A DNA stretch of 64,000 nucleotides, taken from assembly GCF_000948975.2 (NCBI RefSeq), contig NZ_CP059735.1:5950603-6014602 (forward strand), read 5' to 3'. Positions 33,168-41,431 of this stretch are shown here, in pieces. Position 1 is the first letter of the stretch, and each line of letters starts with the position of its first letter. The DNA is from Thalassomonas actiniarum (GTDB lineage Bacteria > Pseudomonadota > Gammaproteobacteria > Enterobacterales > Alteromonadaceae). Position numbers and translations under genes: made by a program. Below the pieces are notes generated by a model. That model worked only from the letters and a program-made list of their open reading frames with translations, was not told where the DNA came from and did no database searches.

Positions 33168-34664
33168 TTAACGCGCCAATATGATTTGGCAGCTCAACCA
33201 GTTTTTTGGGCACTCAGGTTTTACTATTGTCTGCAGCGAGGTGTTAAAGTCCTGGCCGGTCAGAATTCTCGGGCTATGGGCCGCTGCATATTGACTCACC
33301 TTAGCCCCCTGCGCCGCCAACAACTCACTGAGCCGTTTAAGTTCATCATAGCCGCCCGGGGCGCCGGTTTGTTGCCGCGAAAAATAAAGATCTGCACTGA
33401 ACAGCAACTTGGCAGCCGGAATATAGGTCAACAGATTATGGGTCGCGTGGCTGTTGGGAAAGTCAAAGACCTTCACCAGGCCAGGCGCCAACCGGGTAAA
33501 GTCCTGATACGGCACAAAACGCTCATCCGCCAAAGGGACGGGAACCGCCTCACGAATGGAGGCAATATGGGCAGCAGCGGTAACAAAATTCGCCCCTAGC
33601 CGGGCAGCCTCTTCCATTCCTTTGAGGTGGTCATTATGGTGATGACTGACAATTTGATACTTAACCGGTTTATCTGTTTCGGAAAAGTCTTTAACCGCCT
33701 GATAGCGTTCGGTTAAGCCCTTATAGCCACCGGCAACGATAAAGTACTCTCCTGCATCGATAAAAACCGAAAAGCCCCACGACTTACCGGCAAGGTAGAC
33801 ATTTTCCGCCAGCTTTTTCACCACCATATCCGGGTAGGACAGGCTTTTGGCTTGTTCACTGTAACCTTCAGGCAAGGCAAAGGCTTTCTCCAGCGCGGGG
33901 TTAAACTCCACCTTTCGCGAACGGGTAACATAACTCGGCTCACCGGCATCGGTCATATAGGTATCCGATGCATACACCAGCCCCTGTTGCTGCCTGTGGT
34001 TTGAAAAGTGATAGATGATCGACTGTCCCGGCTGCCAGCCGGGCCGTGTCATATGCATGACATAGCCGGTTTGTTCATCAATATAAAGGGTAAAAACCTT
34101 ATCCTCTCCGGCCTTGAACGACACCGCCTGACCGCTCAGCACAGGAGCATCAAACCAGGCGGCACTATCCCGGTTCTCGGCTAACAATTTCACCACCAGG
34201 GTATCGAGCACCAGGCCAAAGTCTCGGTCAAGGCCGGAAAAAGTACTGCCTTCGCTGACCGCTAGTGACTTTGATGCATGACCAATTTGATAGCCCCGGC
34301 GGCCGTCATAAAGCCAATGGCGCGTAGAAAAATGCTCTTTATCTCCCCTTACCCATTGGAAGTTCTTTTGACGACTTTTGAAATCTACCGAAAGTTCAAA
34401 CACGCCGGGTGCAAGATCAACCTCCTGCGGACTGACACTTTGTCCGTAGTCGAATTCCTGATAGCTTTCAATCAGCTTTAATGTGTCGAGGGCAAGTAGT
34501 TTCTCATTGCCATAAGCCTTGATGGTTTTATCTATAAGCTGCTCAACCGGCTGTTGCGCACTGGCGCCAAAACAAGTCAAAGCCAGCACCGCAATATAAA
34601 ATAACCGGCTAAACCTGCCCCCTGCTCCCTTTATCCAAAGGCTTATATTTTTTTTACTGTTCAT
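33168..34664 (-). CDS. Exported MBL-fold metallo-hydrolase
   Basis: Protein of 498 aa from the ATG at 34664, which has GAGGAAACC directly upstream; an in-frame start at 34733 would put 23 extra residues before the signal peptide. The signal peptide spans about 20-40 (FYIAVLALTCFGASAQ). The N-terminal half looks like an outer-membrane-lipoprotein-type beta domain (KLIESYQEFDYGQS, SVDFKSRQKNFQW). The MBL domain starts near 280 with the metal-binding HHHNDHLKG at 341-349 and later DFPNSHATHNLL and FSADLYF. The substrate is unknown. The divergent ToxR/CadC-like regulator 388 nt away may control it. Confidence 0.8.
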   Translation of the reverse strand: MNSKKNISLWIKGAGGRFSRLFYIAVLALTCFGASAQQPVEQLIDKTIKAYGNEKLLALDTLKLIESYQEFDYGQSVSPQEVDLAPGVFELSVDFKSRQKNFQWVRGDKEHFSTRHWLYDGRRGYQIGHASKSLAVSEGSTFSGLDRDFGLVLDTLVVKLLAENRDSAAWFDAPVLSGQAVSFKAGEDKVFTLYIDEQTGYVMHMTRPGWQPGQSIIYHFSNHRQQQGLVYASDTYMTDAGEPSYVTRSRKVEFNPALEKAFALPEGYSEQAKSLSYPDMVVKKLAENVYLAGKSWGFSVFIDAGEYFIVAGGYKGLTERYQAVKDFSETDKPVKYQIVSHHHNDHLKGMEEAARLGANFVTAAAHIASIREAVPVPLADERFVPYQDFTRLAPGLVKVFDFPNSHATHNLLTYIPAAKLLFSADLYFSRQQTGAPGGYDELKRLSELLAAQGAKVSQYAAAHSPRILTGQDFNTSLQTIVKPECPKNWLSCQIILAR

Positions 34665-35052
34665 GGTTTCCTCAACCTCATTATTAGTCGTTATGGTCCA
34701 AATGAATCCTTCATTTTTTAACAAGTGCTGCAATTACTGTCTGGCAGATAAACATCTGGCATTGTCTGCTTAGGCTTAGTTCGTCAATACACCCGGATGC
34801 CGCCATCATTGCCCCCTTGTTATTCAACCAAGGGCAAAGCTGTCCACTCCCGCCCATGTTTTCCCTCAAAACATTTAGAAGAATAAAACGATACTTAACA
34901 AGTAGATAAAGCTGATTTATTGCTGATGTATAGCTGATGTCAGTGAAATATTGACGGCTTTATCGCCAACAGGCAGGAAATCAAATAAGTGCTCGACAGC
35001 TTTGGGTACCCGGACTAAAATGTCGCCACTTCCCCTGTTAATATCTCATGGA
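34665..35052. other. Divergent promoter region between MBL hydrolase and regulator
   Basis: About 390 nt without a convincing gene. Upstream in-frame starts for the regulator exist at 34951 and 35020 but add residues unlike the DNA-binding domain. Both divergent promoters must lie here; I cannot assign boxes. Confidence 0.4.
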
Positions 35053-37137
35053 ATGAAAGCTAAGCTATTTCGCGTAGGCCAATATAAAATTGACCTCTCC
35101 CGCTCACAGATCATCTGTTCAACAGAAACACTTTCAGCCGAACCTAAAGTGCTGCAGGTATTGAGACTGCTTGCTGAAAATCAGGGGGAAGTGGTCACCC
35201 ACAGTGAAATCATGGCTGAGATATGGCAGGGGGTAGAGGTTGCACCAAACGCGCTGCAACGGGCCATCGCACACCTTCGTAAGGCTTTGGGTGACGATGC
35301 CAAACAACAAAAAGTTATCGCCACCCACCCAAGGATAGGCTATCAACTGGTGGCCGAGGTAGATTGGCACCCGGATAAAACCGATGACACTGACAAAGCA
35401 CCTCAGAAGCGCCAGGCAAAAAAGCCAAGCAAAGTCTTATATTTATTGCCCCTGCTGCTGGTGCTAGTGCTGATCACATACCTGATGCAATACAAGCAAG
35501 AGAGTGTCCGCTATACCAAAATCACCCAACTGACCCAAAGCGATCAGGATGAGGCAAATCCGACGTACTCTCTCGATGGCAATTACATTGTCTTTAGCCG
35601 CCGTACCAATGCCTGTGAAAACCACCTCTGGGCAAAAGAAGCAACCAGCGGCAAAGAATTGCGCTTAACCACAATGCCGGGCCAATATGGCCGACACAGT
35701 TTCACCCCCGACGGCAGGGAGCTGGTATTTGCCTCAAGTAACAACTGCCAGGCAATACAACCCCAGCAGCCAGTTCAGGACTGCTGGCATATTGCTACCC
35801 TGGACTTTGCCGCGGCCCTGTCTGCACCGCAAGCTCCTTTACTGCGCCATCAATGCCGCGGCGAAAAGCTGGAAACGCCAAAAGCATTAAGCAATAACCA
35901 ATATGCCTTTTTACAGTTTGAACACGGCCGCTACCAGTTAATGCACTTTGACGAACGTAATGGCCAGGTGAGCCCCCTTTACCAGTCTGAGCGGGATTTT
36001 ATTTATTACTTTGATTACGATGCCAAACATCAGCGCTTTGCCCTGATCAGCCGTAATGAAAAGCAGCAGAATGTGCTTGAGATTGTCTCACTGCAAGGTG
36101 AATCTCTGATGCGCAATATCATCAAACAGCCGCAGCACATGAGTCACTATCAGTTCTTTGAAGCCAACTTTGCCCCCCAGGGTAACTACCTGGTCACCTC
36201 AAGCCATTCAGGCCCGCAAAAGCTCTCGCTCGATGGCGAACTGGAAGCTATCGTCGTGCCCGAGAACCGGATTTCCAGTGTTGATATTCACCCGAATGCC
36301 AACAAGATACTGGCCATTCGCGGCCAGTTCGACCACGATATCGCCCAAGTTTTACTGGACGAGCCTCAGTCGGAGCAAGTGACGGGCGGCTTTAACCGGC
36401 AATATCAGCCTTACCCCAGTTTCGCCCGCACGACATCATCGGAGCGCTTGGCACAATATCAGCCCCATGGCGACATCATTGCCTTTATCAGTGATCAAAC
36501 CGGCTCAGATCAAATCTGGCTATGGCAAAACGGACAAGCAAGCCAGCTCACCTTTACCGCCAATAATCGCAACATAGGCCATTACGTCTGGTCACCCGGG
36601 GGCAAACAGCTGGCATATATCCAAAACGATCAACTGACCTTAATCTCAACTAAAGGAGAGACGCAAACCCTACCAACCGAACTCCCCCTGTTGAACGTGC
36701 TGGACTGGTATCATGATGAACAGCTGTTGGTTATTGCCAATACCGATACCATACGCCGCCTGTTTCAATATGATCTTGCCTCAGGAAAGTTAACCTCGCT
36801 GGATGCCAGCCAGGTCAAAAAAGCCTGGATCAGTGGTGATCAATTGATTTACGGCGATAAACAAGCACGGGTGTGGTTACGCCATCTTAAGGATTTGAAT
36901 CAGCCAAAAGAGTTACTCGAACAACTTCACGGGAAAAGCCTTTTGGTCAGACAGGGCGTCGTCTACAGCGTTAACCCGGAAAATCACAATTTAATCGCAT
37001 TCGACTTATCCAGCAGGCAGGCCTCAATATTAGGCCATTTAAAAGATAGGGCTTGGTGGCTAAGTGATATCAGAGGTCGGCAGCTACTGGTCGAGCAGAG
37101 CATAGCCGTAAGAAAAGATATCGTTGAATTAGAGTAA
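35053..37137 (+). CDS. ToxR/CadC-like membrane regulator with C-terminal beta-propeller
   Basis: Protein of 694 aa. Residues 1-100 are an OmpR-type winged helix (VLQVLRLLAENQGEVVTHSE, NALQRAIAHLRKALGDD, HPRIGYQLVAEV). A single TM follows at about 129-147 (VLYLLPLLLVLVLITYLM). The periplasmic part is a TolB/PD40-type beta-propeller with repeats such as ANPTYSLDGNYIVFSRR, GRHSFTPDGRELVFAS and NIGHYVWSPGGKQLAYIQ. Such proteins bind DNA while anchored in the inner membrane and sense periplasmic conditions. The most likely targets are its own gene and the divergent MBL hydrolase. The start chosen gives the winged helix without an extra tail; ATGs at 34951 and 35020 are alternatives. Confidence 0.85.
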   Translation: MKAKLFRVGQYKIDLSRSQIICSTETLSAEPKVLQVLRLLAENQGEVVTHSEIMAEIWQGVEVAPNALQRAIAHLRKALGDDAKQQKVIATHPRIGYQLVAEVDWHPDKTDDTDKAPQKRQAKKPSKVLYLLPLLLVLVLITYLMQYKQESVRYTKITQLTQSDQDEANPTYSLDGNYIVFSRRTNACENHLWAKEATSGKELRLTTMPGQYGRHSFTPDGRELVFASSNNCQAIQPQQPVQDCWHIATLDFAAALSAPQAPLLRHQCRGEKLETPKALSNNQYAFLQFEHGRYQLMHFDERNGQVSPLYQSERDFIYYFDYDAKHQRFALISRNEKQQNVLEIVSLQGESLMRNIIKQPQHMSHYQFFEANFAPQGNYLVTSSHSGPQKLSLDGELEAIVVPENRISSVDIHPNANKILAIRGQFDHDIAQVLLDEPQSEQVTGGFNRQYQPYPSFARTTSSERLAQYQPHGDIIAFISDQTGSDQIWLWQNGQASQLTFTANNRNIGHYVWSPGGKQLAYIQNDQLTLISTKGETQTLPTELPLLNVLDWYHDEQLLVIANTDTIRRLFQYDLASGKLTSLDASQVKKAWISGDQLIYGDKQARVWLRHLKDLNQPKELLEQLHGKSLLVRQGVVYSVNPENHNLIAFDLSSRQASILGHLKDRAWWLSDIRGRQLLVEQSIAVRKDIVELE

Positions 37138-37197
37138 AACGGAACAGAAATAAGGAGGGCTTTCCACACCCTCTTTGTCGAAATAGGCTTTAGTTTT

Positions 37198-37701
37198 TTA
37201 CTTGTATTCATAAATACAAAAATCAGAATTAACTCTTTTAAATTTTTTCGAGACATCCCAACCAGAAACTGAAATGCTCCCATTTTCACCTTCAATCTTA
37301 ACTTCTGAAATTCTAGGCTTTTTACCTGAAACCTTCGAAAACTTTTCAACATCAGACTCACAAAAGTCATTTATATAAACTTGAGCAGAAAAACCTTCAG
37401 GAAGGGCAAAGTAAATTTCACAGGTATCTAAATCATATTCTAAATTTGGAATATCTTCCCAGACGCGTCCATCACTGAATTTTTGAAAGTTACGATTGGT
37501 CATTTTAGGTAAACGATTACCATCTATGATATGGCATGAATTGTCTATACGGCTCTCTAAATTGACTTCAATACGATAGCTAATGAAAATTGATGATTGA
37601 GAGTTATTTGAAATAATTGAATAGCGAATAGACGGGCAGCCAGTTAAAAGCACAAGCAATAAAATGATTAATGTAATTTTTAGATTCATATTCAATTTCA
37701 T
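37198..37701 (-). CDS. Hypothetical lipoprotein in the AT-rich island
   Basis: Protein of 167 aa with a lipoprotein signal: LIILLLVLLTGC with C22 as the lipidated residue (counting from 37701; an ATG at 37689 is the alternative start). The mature chain has several further cysteines (NSCHI, DTCEI, DFCES, DFCIY) that could form disulfides, and is predicted mostly beta. No family recognised. It is the last of five same-strand genes (spacings 33-70 nt) headed by the putative toxin at 38993-39994. It may be an outer-membrane partner or a second kind of immunity protein; this is inference from position. DNA is visibly more AT-rich than the flanks. Confidence 0.65.
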   Translation of the reverse strand: MKLNMNLKITLIILLLVLLTGCPSIRYSIISNNSQSSIFISYRIEVNLESRIDNSCHIIDGNRLPKMTNRNFQKFSDGRVWEDIPNLEYDLDTCEIYFALPEGFSAQVYINDFCESDVEKFSKVSGKKPRISEVKIEGENGSISVSGWDVSKKFKRVNSDFCIYEYK

Positions 37702-37771
37702 CTGCGATTACACTTATCCTAACTTGACTCCAGGCTAATGACGGGAATGAGCTTGATAATAGCGAGCCCCA

Positions 37772-38131
37772 TTAACTAGAAATCATAAAAAAGTGAATAA
37801 TACCAGGAGAAGCAAACATCAATACTCCACTCAACAAGCAGAGACATAAACTAAAAATAAAAAGTCTCTGTACATATATCGGCACCAGCTTCCGCTTATC
37901 TGCCATGCCATAGCGTTTTGCATGAAACTTGCTGAAAAATATCGTCCCATAATGCAATACCCCATGCCCGGCCAAGAATATGTTAAGTGAAAACCAGCGA
38001 CGGCCATCCTCAAGAATATCTTCAACATATCGTAACCACTTAGATTTTAGGTAGAACACGAAAATGATCCAACAGGCTCCTAAAATGAATCCCAATGTCG
38101 TCGATATATCCACAAGGGCTTCAATGCTCAT
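37772..38131 (-). CDS. Small membrane protein, paralogue 3 of 3 (putative immunity protein)
   Basis: Protein of 119 aa. TM segments are at about 12-29 and 88-115, with a possible third at 46-66. It shares with the two upstream genes the block YLKSKWLRYVEDILEDGRRW, SLNIFLAGHGVLHYGTIFFS, KFHAKRYGM and VQRLFIF. It has the best ribosome site of the three (GGGAGG before the ATG). Multi-pass small proteins in tandem directly downstream of a membrane-active toxin candidate usually act as immunity proteins in the inner membrane. The function here is inferred from position and copy number; the family itself is not known to me. Confidence 0.7.
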   Translation of the reverse strand: MSIEALVDISTTLGFILGACWIIFVFYLKSKWLRYVEDILEDGRRWFSLNIFLAGHGVLHYGTIFFSKFHAKRYGMADKRKLVPIYVQRLFIFSLCLCLLSGVLMFASPGIIHFFMISS

Positions 38132-38164
38132 TGATACCTCCCTGTTAGCTAATATCCCCTTAAT

Positions 38165-38521
38165 TTATTTCACTTCTTCAAAGAAAATAGAAGCACCAAA
38201 CATCAATAAACCGCTAATAATAAAAAGGCAGAAACCAGCAATAAATAAGCGTTGAACTTTTTTGGGTACTTGCTCTCTTTTTTCCAACATGCCGTAACGC
38301 TTTGCATGGAGTTTACTCAAAAAGATGGTTGCATATTGCAAAACCCCTAACCCTGCGAAAAAAATATTCAAAGAATAAAATCTTTGCCCATCAAGAATAT
38401 CTTCAACAAGAGGTAGCCAGTGAGACTTCAAATAAAAAGTAAAACAGATGAAAATAAAAATCCCTGAAAAGCCCACACCTAATAAGCTCAAAAACCATAT
38501 TTCATTAGTCGTTAGAGGCAT
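38165..38521 (-). CDS. Small membrane protein, paralogue 2 of 3 (putative immunity protein)
   Basis: Protein of 118 aa, the middle member of the tandem trio. It has the shared core YLKSHWLPLVEDILDGQRFY, SLNIFFAGLGVLQYATIFLS, KLHAKRYGMLEKREQVPKKV and QRLFIAGFCLF. Hydrophobic segments at about 12-31 and 92-112 flank a conserved basic loop. It is the most diverged of the three at its N-terminus (MPLTTNEIWF), which would suit recognition of a different toxin variant. No clear ribosome site. The 63-nt gap to the upstream paralogue contains no promoter I can identify. Confidence 0.7.
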   Translation of the reverse strand: MPLTTNEIWFLSLLGVGFSGIFIFICFTFYLKSHWLPLVEDILDGQRFYSLNIFFAGLGVLQYATIFLSKLHAKRYGMLEKREQVPKKVQRLFIAGFCLFIISGLLMFGASIFFEEVK

Positions 38522-38584
38522 ATCAATTAATAGAATTAACTTTGTAGATTAATTCCCCTCTCCCTTCACTTAAACACCAACTAT

Positions 38585-38941
38585 TTAGCCATCCTGCAAA
38601 ATAGACAAAACCCCTAAAGAACCAAAGCACAAAACAAAACTAGTCATAAAAAGACAAAAAATCACAATAAATAATCGCTGGACATCTTTAGGTACTTTTT
38701 CTCGTTTTTCTAGCAAGCCATAACGTCTGGCATGGAATTTACTTAAAAATATAGTGGCGTAGTGCAATACTCCCTGACCTGCCAAAAAGAAATTGAGAGA
38801 ATAACAACGACGACCATCTTCAAGCCTGTCCTCAATAAAACGTAACCACTTGTTTTTAAGGTAAAGCACACAAGCCATCCATAAAAAAATCAATAAAATA
38901 CCAAGACTTACACCTATATCTAAGAAGTTTTCAATATTCAC
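38585..38941 (-). CDS. Small membrane protein, paralogue 1 of 3 (putative immunity protein)
   Basis: Protein of 118 aa, directly downstream of the putative toxin (51-nt gap). The shared core reads YLKNKWLRFIEDRLEDGRRC, SLNFFLAGQGVLHYATIFLS, KFHARRYGLLEKREKVPKDV and QRLFIVIFCLF. TM segments are at about 11-28 and 90-113. Being closest to the toxin gene, it is the most likely cognate immunity protein; the other two may protect against related toxins or be duplicates. There is no strong ribosome site before the ATG. Confidence 0.7.
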   Translation of the reverse strand: MNIENFLDIGVSLGILLIFLWMACVLYLKNKWLRFIEDRLEDGRRCYSLNFFLAGQGVLHYATIFLSKFHARRYGLLEKREKVPKDVQRLFIVIFCLFMTSFVLCFGSLGVLSILQDG

Positions 38942-38992
38942 GATAATAATCCAAATTAGTTTCGAAGGTTAGCCCTGTACAATTCTTCACCT

Positions 38993-39994
38993 TTACTCTC
39001 CCCCCCAATCACCAACCCATTTCCCTCCGTAATAACCGCCACTAGCACCCGCGACTAAAGCACACCAAAACATGCTACTCCCCCCACTTGGTAGACTAAA
39101 AAGAAGTGTGCACACTCCATAAGAACTCGCAAACCCTACCCCACCGCCACCCGCTATACTCCCTATAGCTTTAGCATTTTCAGTATATTTGGATTTTTGA
39201 CATAGGTTTTCATCACCCGTAGCACATGCTTTACGGATATTAATACCTGCATCGACACCAGTTAGTACCATTCCAAGATAACCGACACGCTTTAGATTAC
39301 GAGACATCTTAGCTATAGCGTCATAGTTTCGTGCAAAGTTTGGTATGGTTTCGGCAGCCCCGCCTAATTTCTTCCATTGCCGAATAGTACTTTTAGAACT
39401 TAAGCCCAGGTTACTGCGAATATCCCCGGGAAGTATCCTGCCACTGATTTCAGGTTGCCCCAACCGGCTCAAAGCAGCATCTAAACGGGTGAAGTGCATT
39501 CTACGCCGTTGAAAGAATATCTGATTATTCAGATTTCCCTGCCGGTTATAGCTGGTAACATAAGTTTCTTCGATATCTTTCAGGATAAGTTCCACCTGCT
39601 TCACGTGAGCAGTCCATGAACTATTGGCCACACCAAGCAACAACCCGGAATAAGAGCCAATACTAGATAGCAAATCATAACGTTTAGCCAAAATTTCACG
39701 CTCTGAATTTGAAAGCTGTAGCAGAGTTAGATCAACCTGTTCTGCCACTTTTAAAAACTCAGCTTCTTCAATAGTGCATTGAGTGCTATTGGCTGGCGAC
39801 AACAGCACTATCTGTCCGGGGTGTACCTCATCATTTTTAATATGTGAATTGACCAATTTAAAATGGTCATAGACTATTTGTTCAGGGAAGTCGTAAAGGA
39901 TCATAATCAGTTGATCCACCGGCATGGCTTTCTCAACGATATGGATGGCGTATTCTTCAGGGATAGGCAAAGAGGCCAGGTTTGCTGTAGTCAT
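38993..39994 (-). CDS. Putative membrane-active effector: LysM-like N-terminus, glycine-zipper C-terminus
   Basis: Protein of 333 aa; the ATG has AAGGA 8 nt upstream. Residues about 15-66 (HIVEKAMPVDQLIMI, then NSHIKNDEVHPGQIVLLSP) follow the LysM pattern. That pattern often begins secreted type VI or polymorphic toxins that lack a signal peptide, and none is seen here. A helical middle region (70-225) is followed by hydrophobic glycine-rich segments: LKRVGYLGMVLTGVDAGINI (about 234-253), IGSIAGGGGVGFASSYG and ALVAGASGGYYGGKWVGDWG to the end. Glycine zippers of this kind are typical of pore-forming effectors. Three paralogous membrane proteins follow at once, matching an effector-immunity layout. 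No secretion-system gene lies in the window. The toxin role is inference; an alternative is a structural membrane protein. Confidence 0.65.
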   Translation of the reverse strand: MTTANLASLPIPEEYAIHIVEKAMPVDQLIMILYDFPEQIVYDHFKLVNSHIKNDEVHPGQIVLLSPANSTQCTIEEAEFLKVAEQVDLTLLQLSNSEREILAKRYDLLSSIGSYSGLLLGVANSSWTAHVKQVELILKDIEETYVTSYNRQGNLNNQIFFQRRRMHFTRLDAALSRLGQPEISGRILPGDIRSNLGLSSKSTIRQWKKLGGAAETIPNFARNYDAIAKMSRNLKRVGYLGMVLTGVDAGINIRKACATGDENLCQKSKYTENAKAIGSIAGGGGVGFASSYGVCTLLFSLPSGGSSMFWCALVAGASGGYYGGKWVGDWGGE

Positions 39995-40167
39995 TTTTCA
40001 TTCCTTTGAAATATGGGTACGGCTAGTGATGAAATACCAATGAAAAGAGTATAAATGATCTATTCATTATTGAACGAGTAATTTATCCCTGTATTTTTAT
40101 GAATAATGCGTTTAACTGTAACCTACTCCTAATTAATTTTTTTACTGTAAATTAAAGGGCTTATATT

Positions 40168-41022
40168 TTGAGAGACCTTATAAAATCATATTGGCCGCTA
40201 TTAGCCCTAATAATTACGGCATGTACGCCACAAGAAACAGCCGAAGATATTCAAAAGCGGTTAACAGAAGAACATAATTTGATCATTAGAGCAGGAGAGC
40301 CAGCTAATTTCTATGTGCCTCCATACACTAAATCAGATGCTCAACTGCCTGAAGGAAAAATGCTGCCAGCATCTTCAACCGTAGTGCATGAGTCCTTGAA
40401 AGGGATTGAAGATGCCTTAAAATCTTACCCTGAAGGCTTTGTTGCGTCTTTGATACAGGCGATATTCATTTCCGGAGAATTATGGTTCGACGGTAAACGT
40501 GCCGGAGGAACTTATCTTCATTCCTGGCTTATTGTGGCTTCAACAACAAAGTTAGGAAAAGAGTCAAATTACCAGGCTGCTTTATATGGTGTTCATCACG
40601 AGCTAAGTTCATTCGTTTTTAATAAACAGCCAATGACAGGCATTGCCTGGAAAAAATTAATGCCCACCAATTGGCAAAAGGCAAATGGATATGCCCAGGC
40701 ACTCAATGTAAATAGGACGCTTGCTCCCGATTATAGTAATGGCTTTTTATCAAAATATGCCGAAACATCCGTGGAAAATGACTTTAATACCTATGCTGAA
40801 TTTGTTTTTGGAAAACCGGATGAACTGGTTAAACTTGCAGAAAACTATCCTTTAATCGCGAAAAAATTGCGTTTATTTATCGGGGCATACAAGACACTAT
40901 CACCGGAAATGGCATCAATATTTGATCAATCATCACTCGAAGCTGTTGCAGCCGAACCTGAATCATTAAAAATGTCCATAAAGGCGACTATTCCTAAGCC
41001 AATTATCATCAATGGTGAATAA
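40168..41022 (+). CDS. Lipoprotein with degenerate HHE motif (possible metallopeptidase relative)
   Basis: Protein of 284 aa starting at TTG. The lipobox LALIITAC gives C19 as the lipidation site. The region ALYGVHHELSSFVFNK (138-153) resembles the HExxH helix of zinc metallopeptidases but has Ser where the second His should be. A later SVENDFNTYAEFVFG (201-215) sits where such families have a third metal ligand. Catalysis is therefore doubtful, and it may be a non-enzymatic member. It is divergent from the effector-like gene (173 nt apart) and shares the AT-rich composition of the island. I do not know the family by name. Confidence 0.65.
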   Translation: MRDLIKSYWPLLALIITACTPQETAEDIQKRLTEEHNLIIRAGEPANFYVPPYTKSDAQLPEGKMLPASSTVVHESLKGIEDALKSYPEGFVASLIQAIFISGELWFDGKRAGGTYLHSWLIVASTTKLGKESNYQAALYGVHHELSSFVFNKQPMTGIAWKKLMPTNWQKANGYAQALNVNRTLAPDYSNGFLSKYAETSVENDFNTYAEFVFGKPDELVKLAENYPLIAKKLRLFIGAYKTLSPEMASIFDQSSLEAVAAEPESLKMSIKATIPKPIIINGE

Positions 41023-41066
41023 GTAACAGTTAAAGCATTTAAACAATAAACACTGTATTTCAGGCA

Positions 41067-41092
41067 CAAAAAAACCAGCATTAAGCTGGTTT
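41067..41092 (-). terminator. Rho-independent terminator of tRNA-Leu
   Basis: On the minus strand, aaaccagc-ttaat-gctggttt is followed by a T-run. It starts 26 nt beyond the tRNA 3' end. On the plus strand it would also serve the end of the lipoprotein gene, though with a shorter T-run. Confidence 0.85.
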
Positions 41093-41117
41093 ATTGTTTT
41101 CTTACTTAAGTAAGAAA

Positions 41118-41202
41118 TGGTACCGGAGGACGGACTTGAACCGTCACGCCCGAAGGCAACGGATTTTGAATCCGTCGTGTCTACCAATTCCACCACTCCG
41201 GC
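41118..41202 (-). tRNA. tRNA-Leu(CAA)
   Basis: Class II tRNA of 85 nt including an encoded CCA. The acceptor strands are GCCGGAG and CTCCGGT, the anticodon stem is ACGGA/TCCGT with loop TTCAAAA (anticodon CAA, reading UUG), and the variable arm is TGCCTTCGGGCG. The T arm is GACGG-TTCAAGT-CCGTC. Its 3' end faces the AT-rich island at 37-41 kb, the usual arrangement for integration at tRNA genes, but no repeated tRNA 3' segment was found on the far side. Confidence 0.97.
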
Positions 41203-41254
41203 GACACAGTGACATCAAATATGTTTAAAGCAAAAACATATTGAAGTGGCAGGC

Positions 41255-41282
41255 ATTATACGAAAAAAACCAGGTATGGCAA
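41255..41282 (-). promoter_or_regulatory. Sigma-70 promoter of tRNA-Leu
   Basis: The minus strand reads TTGCCA, a 16-nt spacer, then a perfect TATAAT. The -10 lies 52 nt upstream of the mature tRNA 5' end, leaving a short precursor leader. Confidence 0.8.
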
Positions 41283-41431
41283 CACTTTTATCAGGATTTT
41301 CATCCGTCTGCTGCTTCTTTAGGCAAAACCCGGCCTTAGGTCTCATTTTGAGACCTCTGCGCACTCAATCTGGCTCTTCACCTGAAGCAGGGCATTTGCT
41401 AGACTAGCGCAAATTTTTTCGGGCACAGCTT

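Noticed and set aside
37138-41202. tRNA-mediated integration with flanking att repeats
   Set aside because: The tRNA-Leu 3' end is not repeated at the far edge near 37.1-37.2 kb and no integrase is present, so only proximity is claimed.
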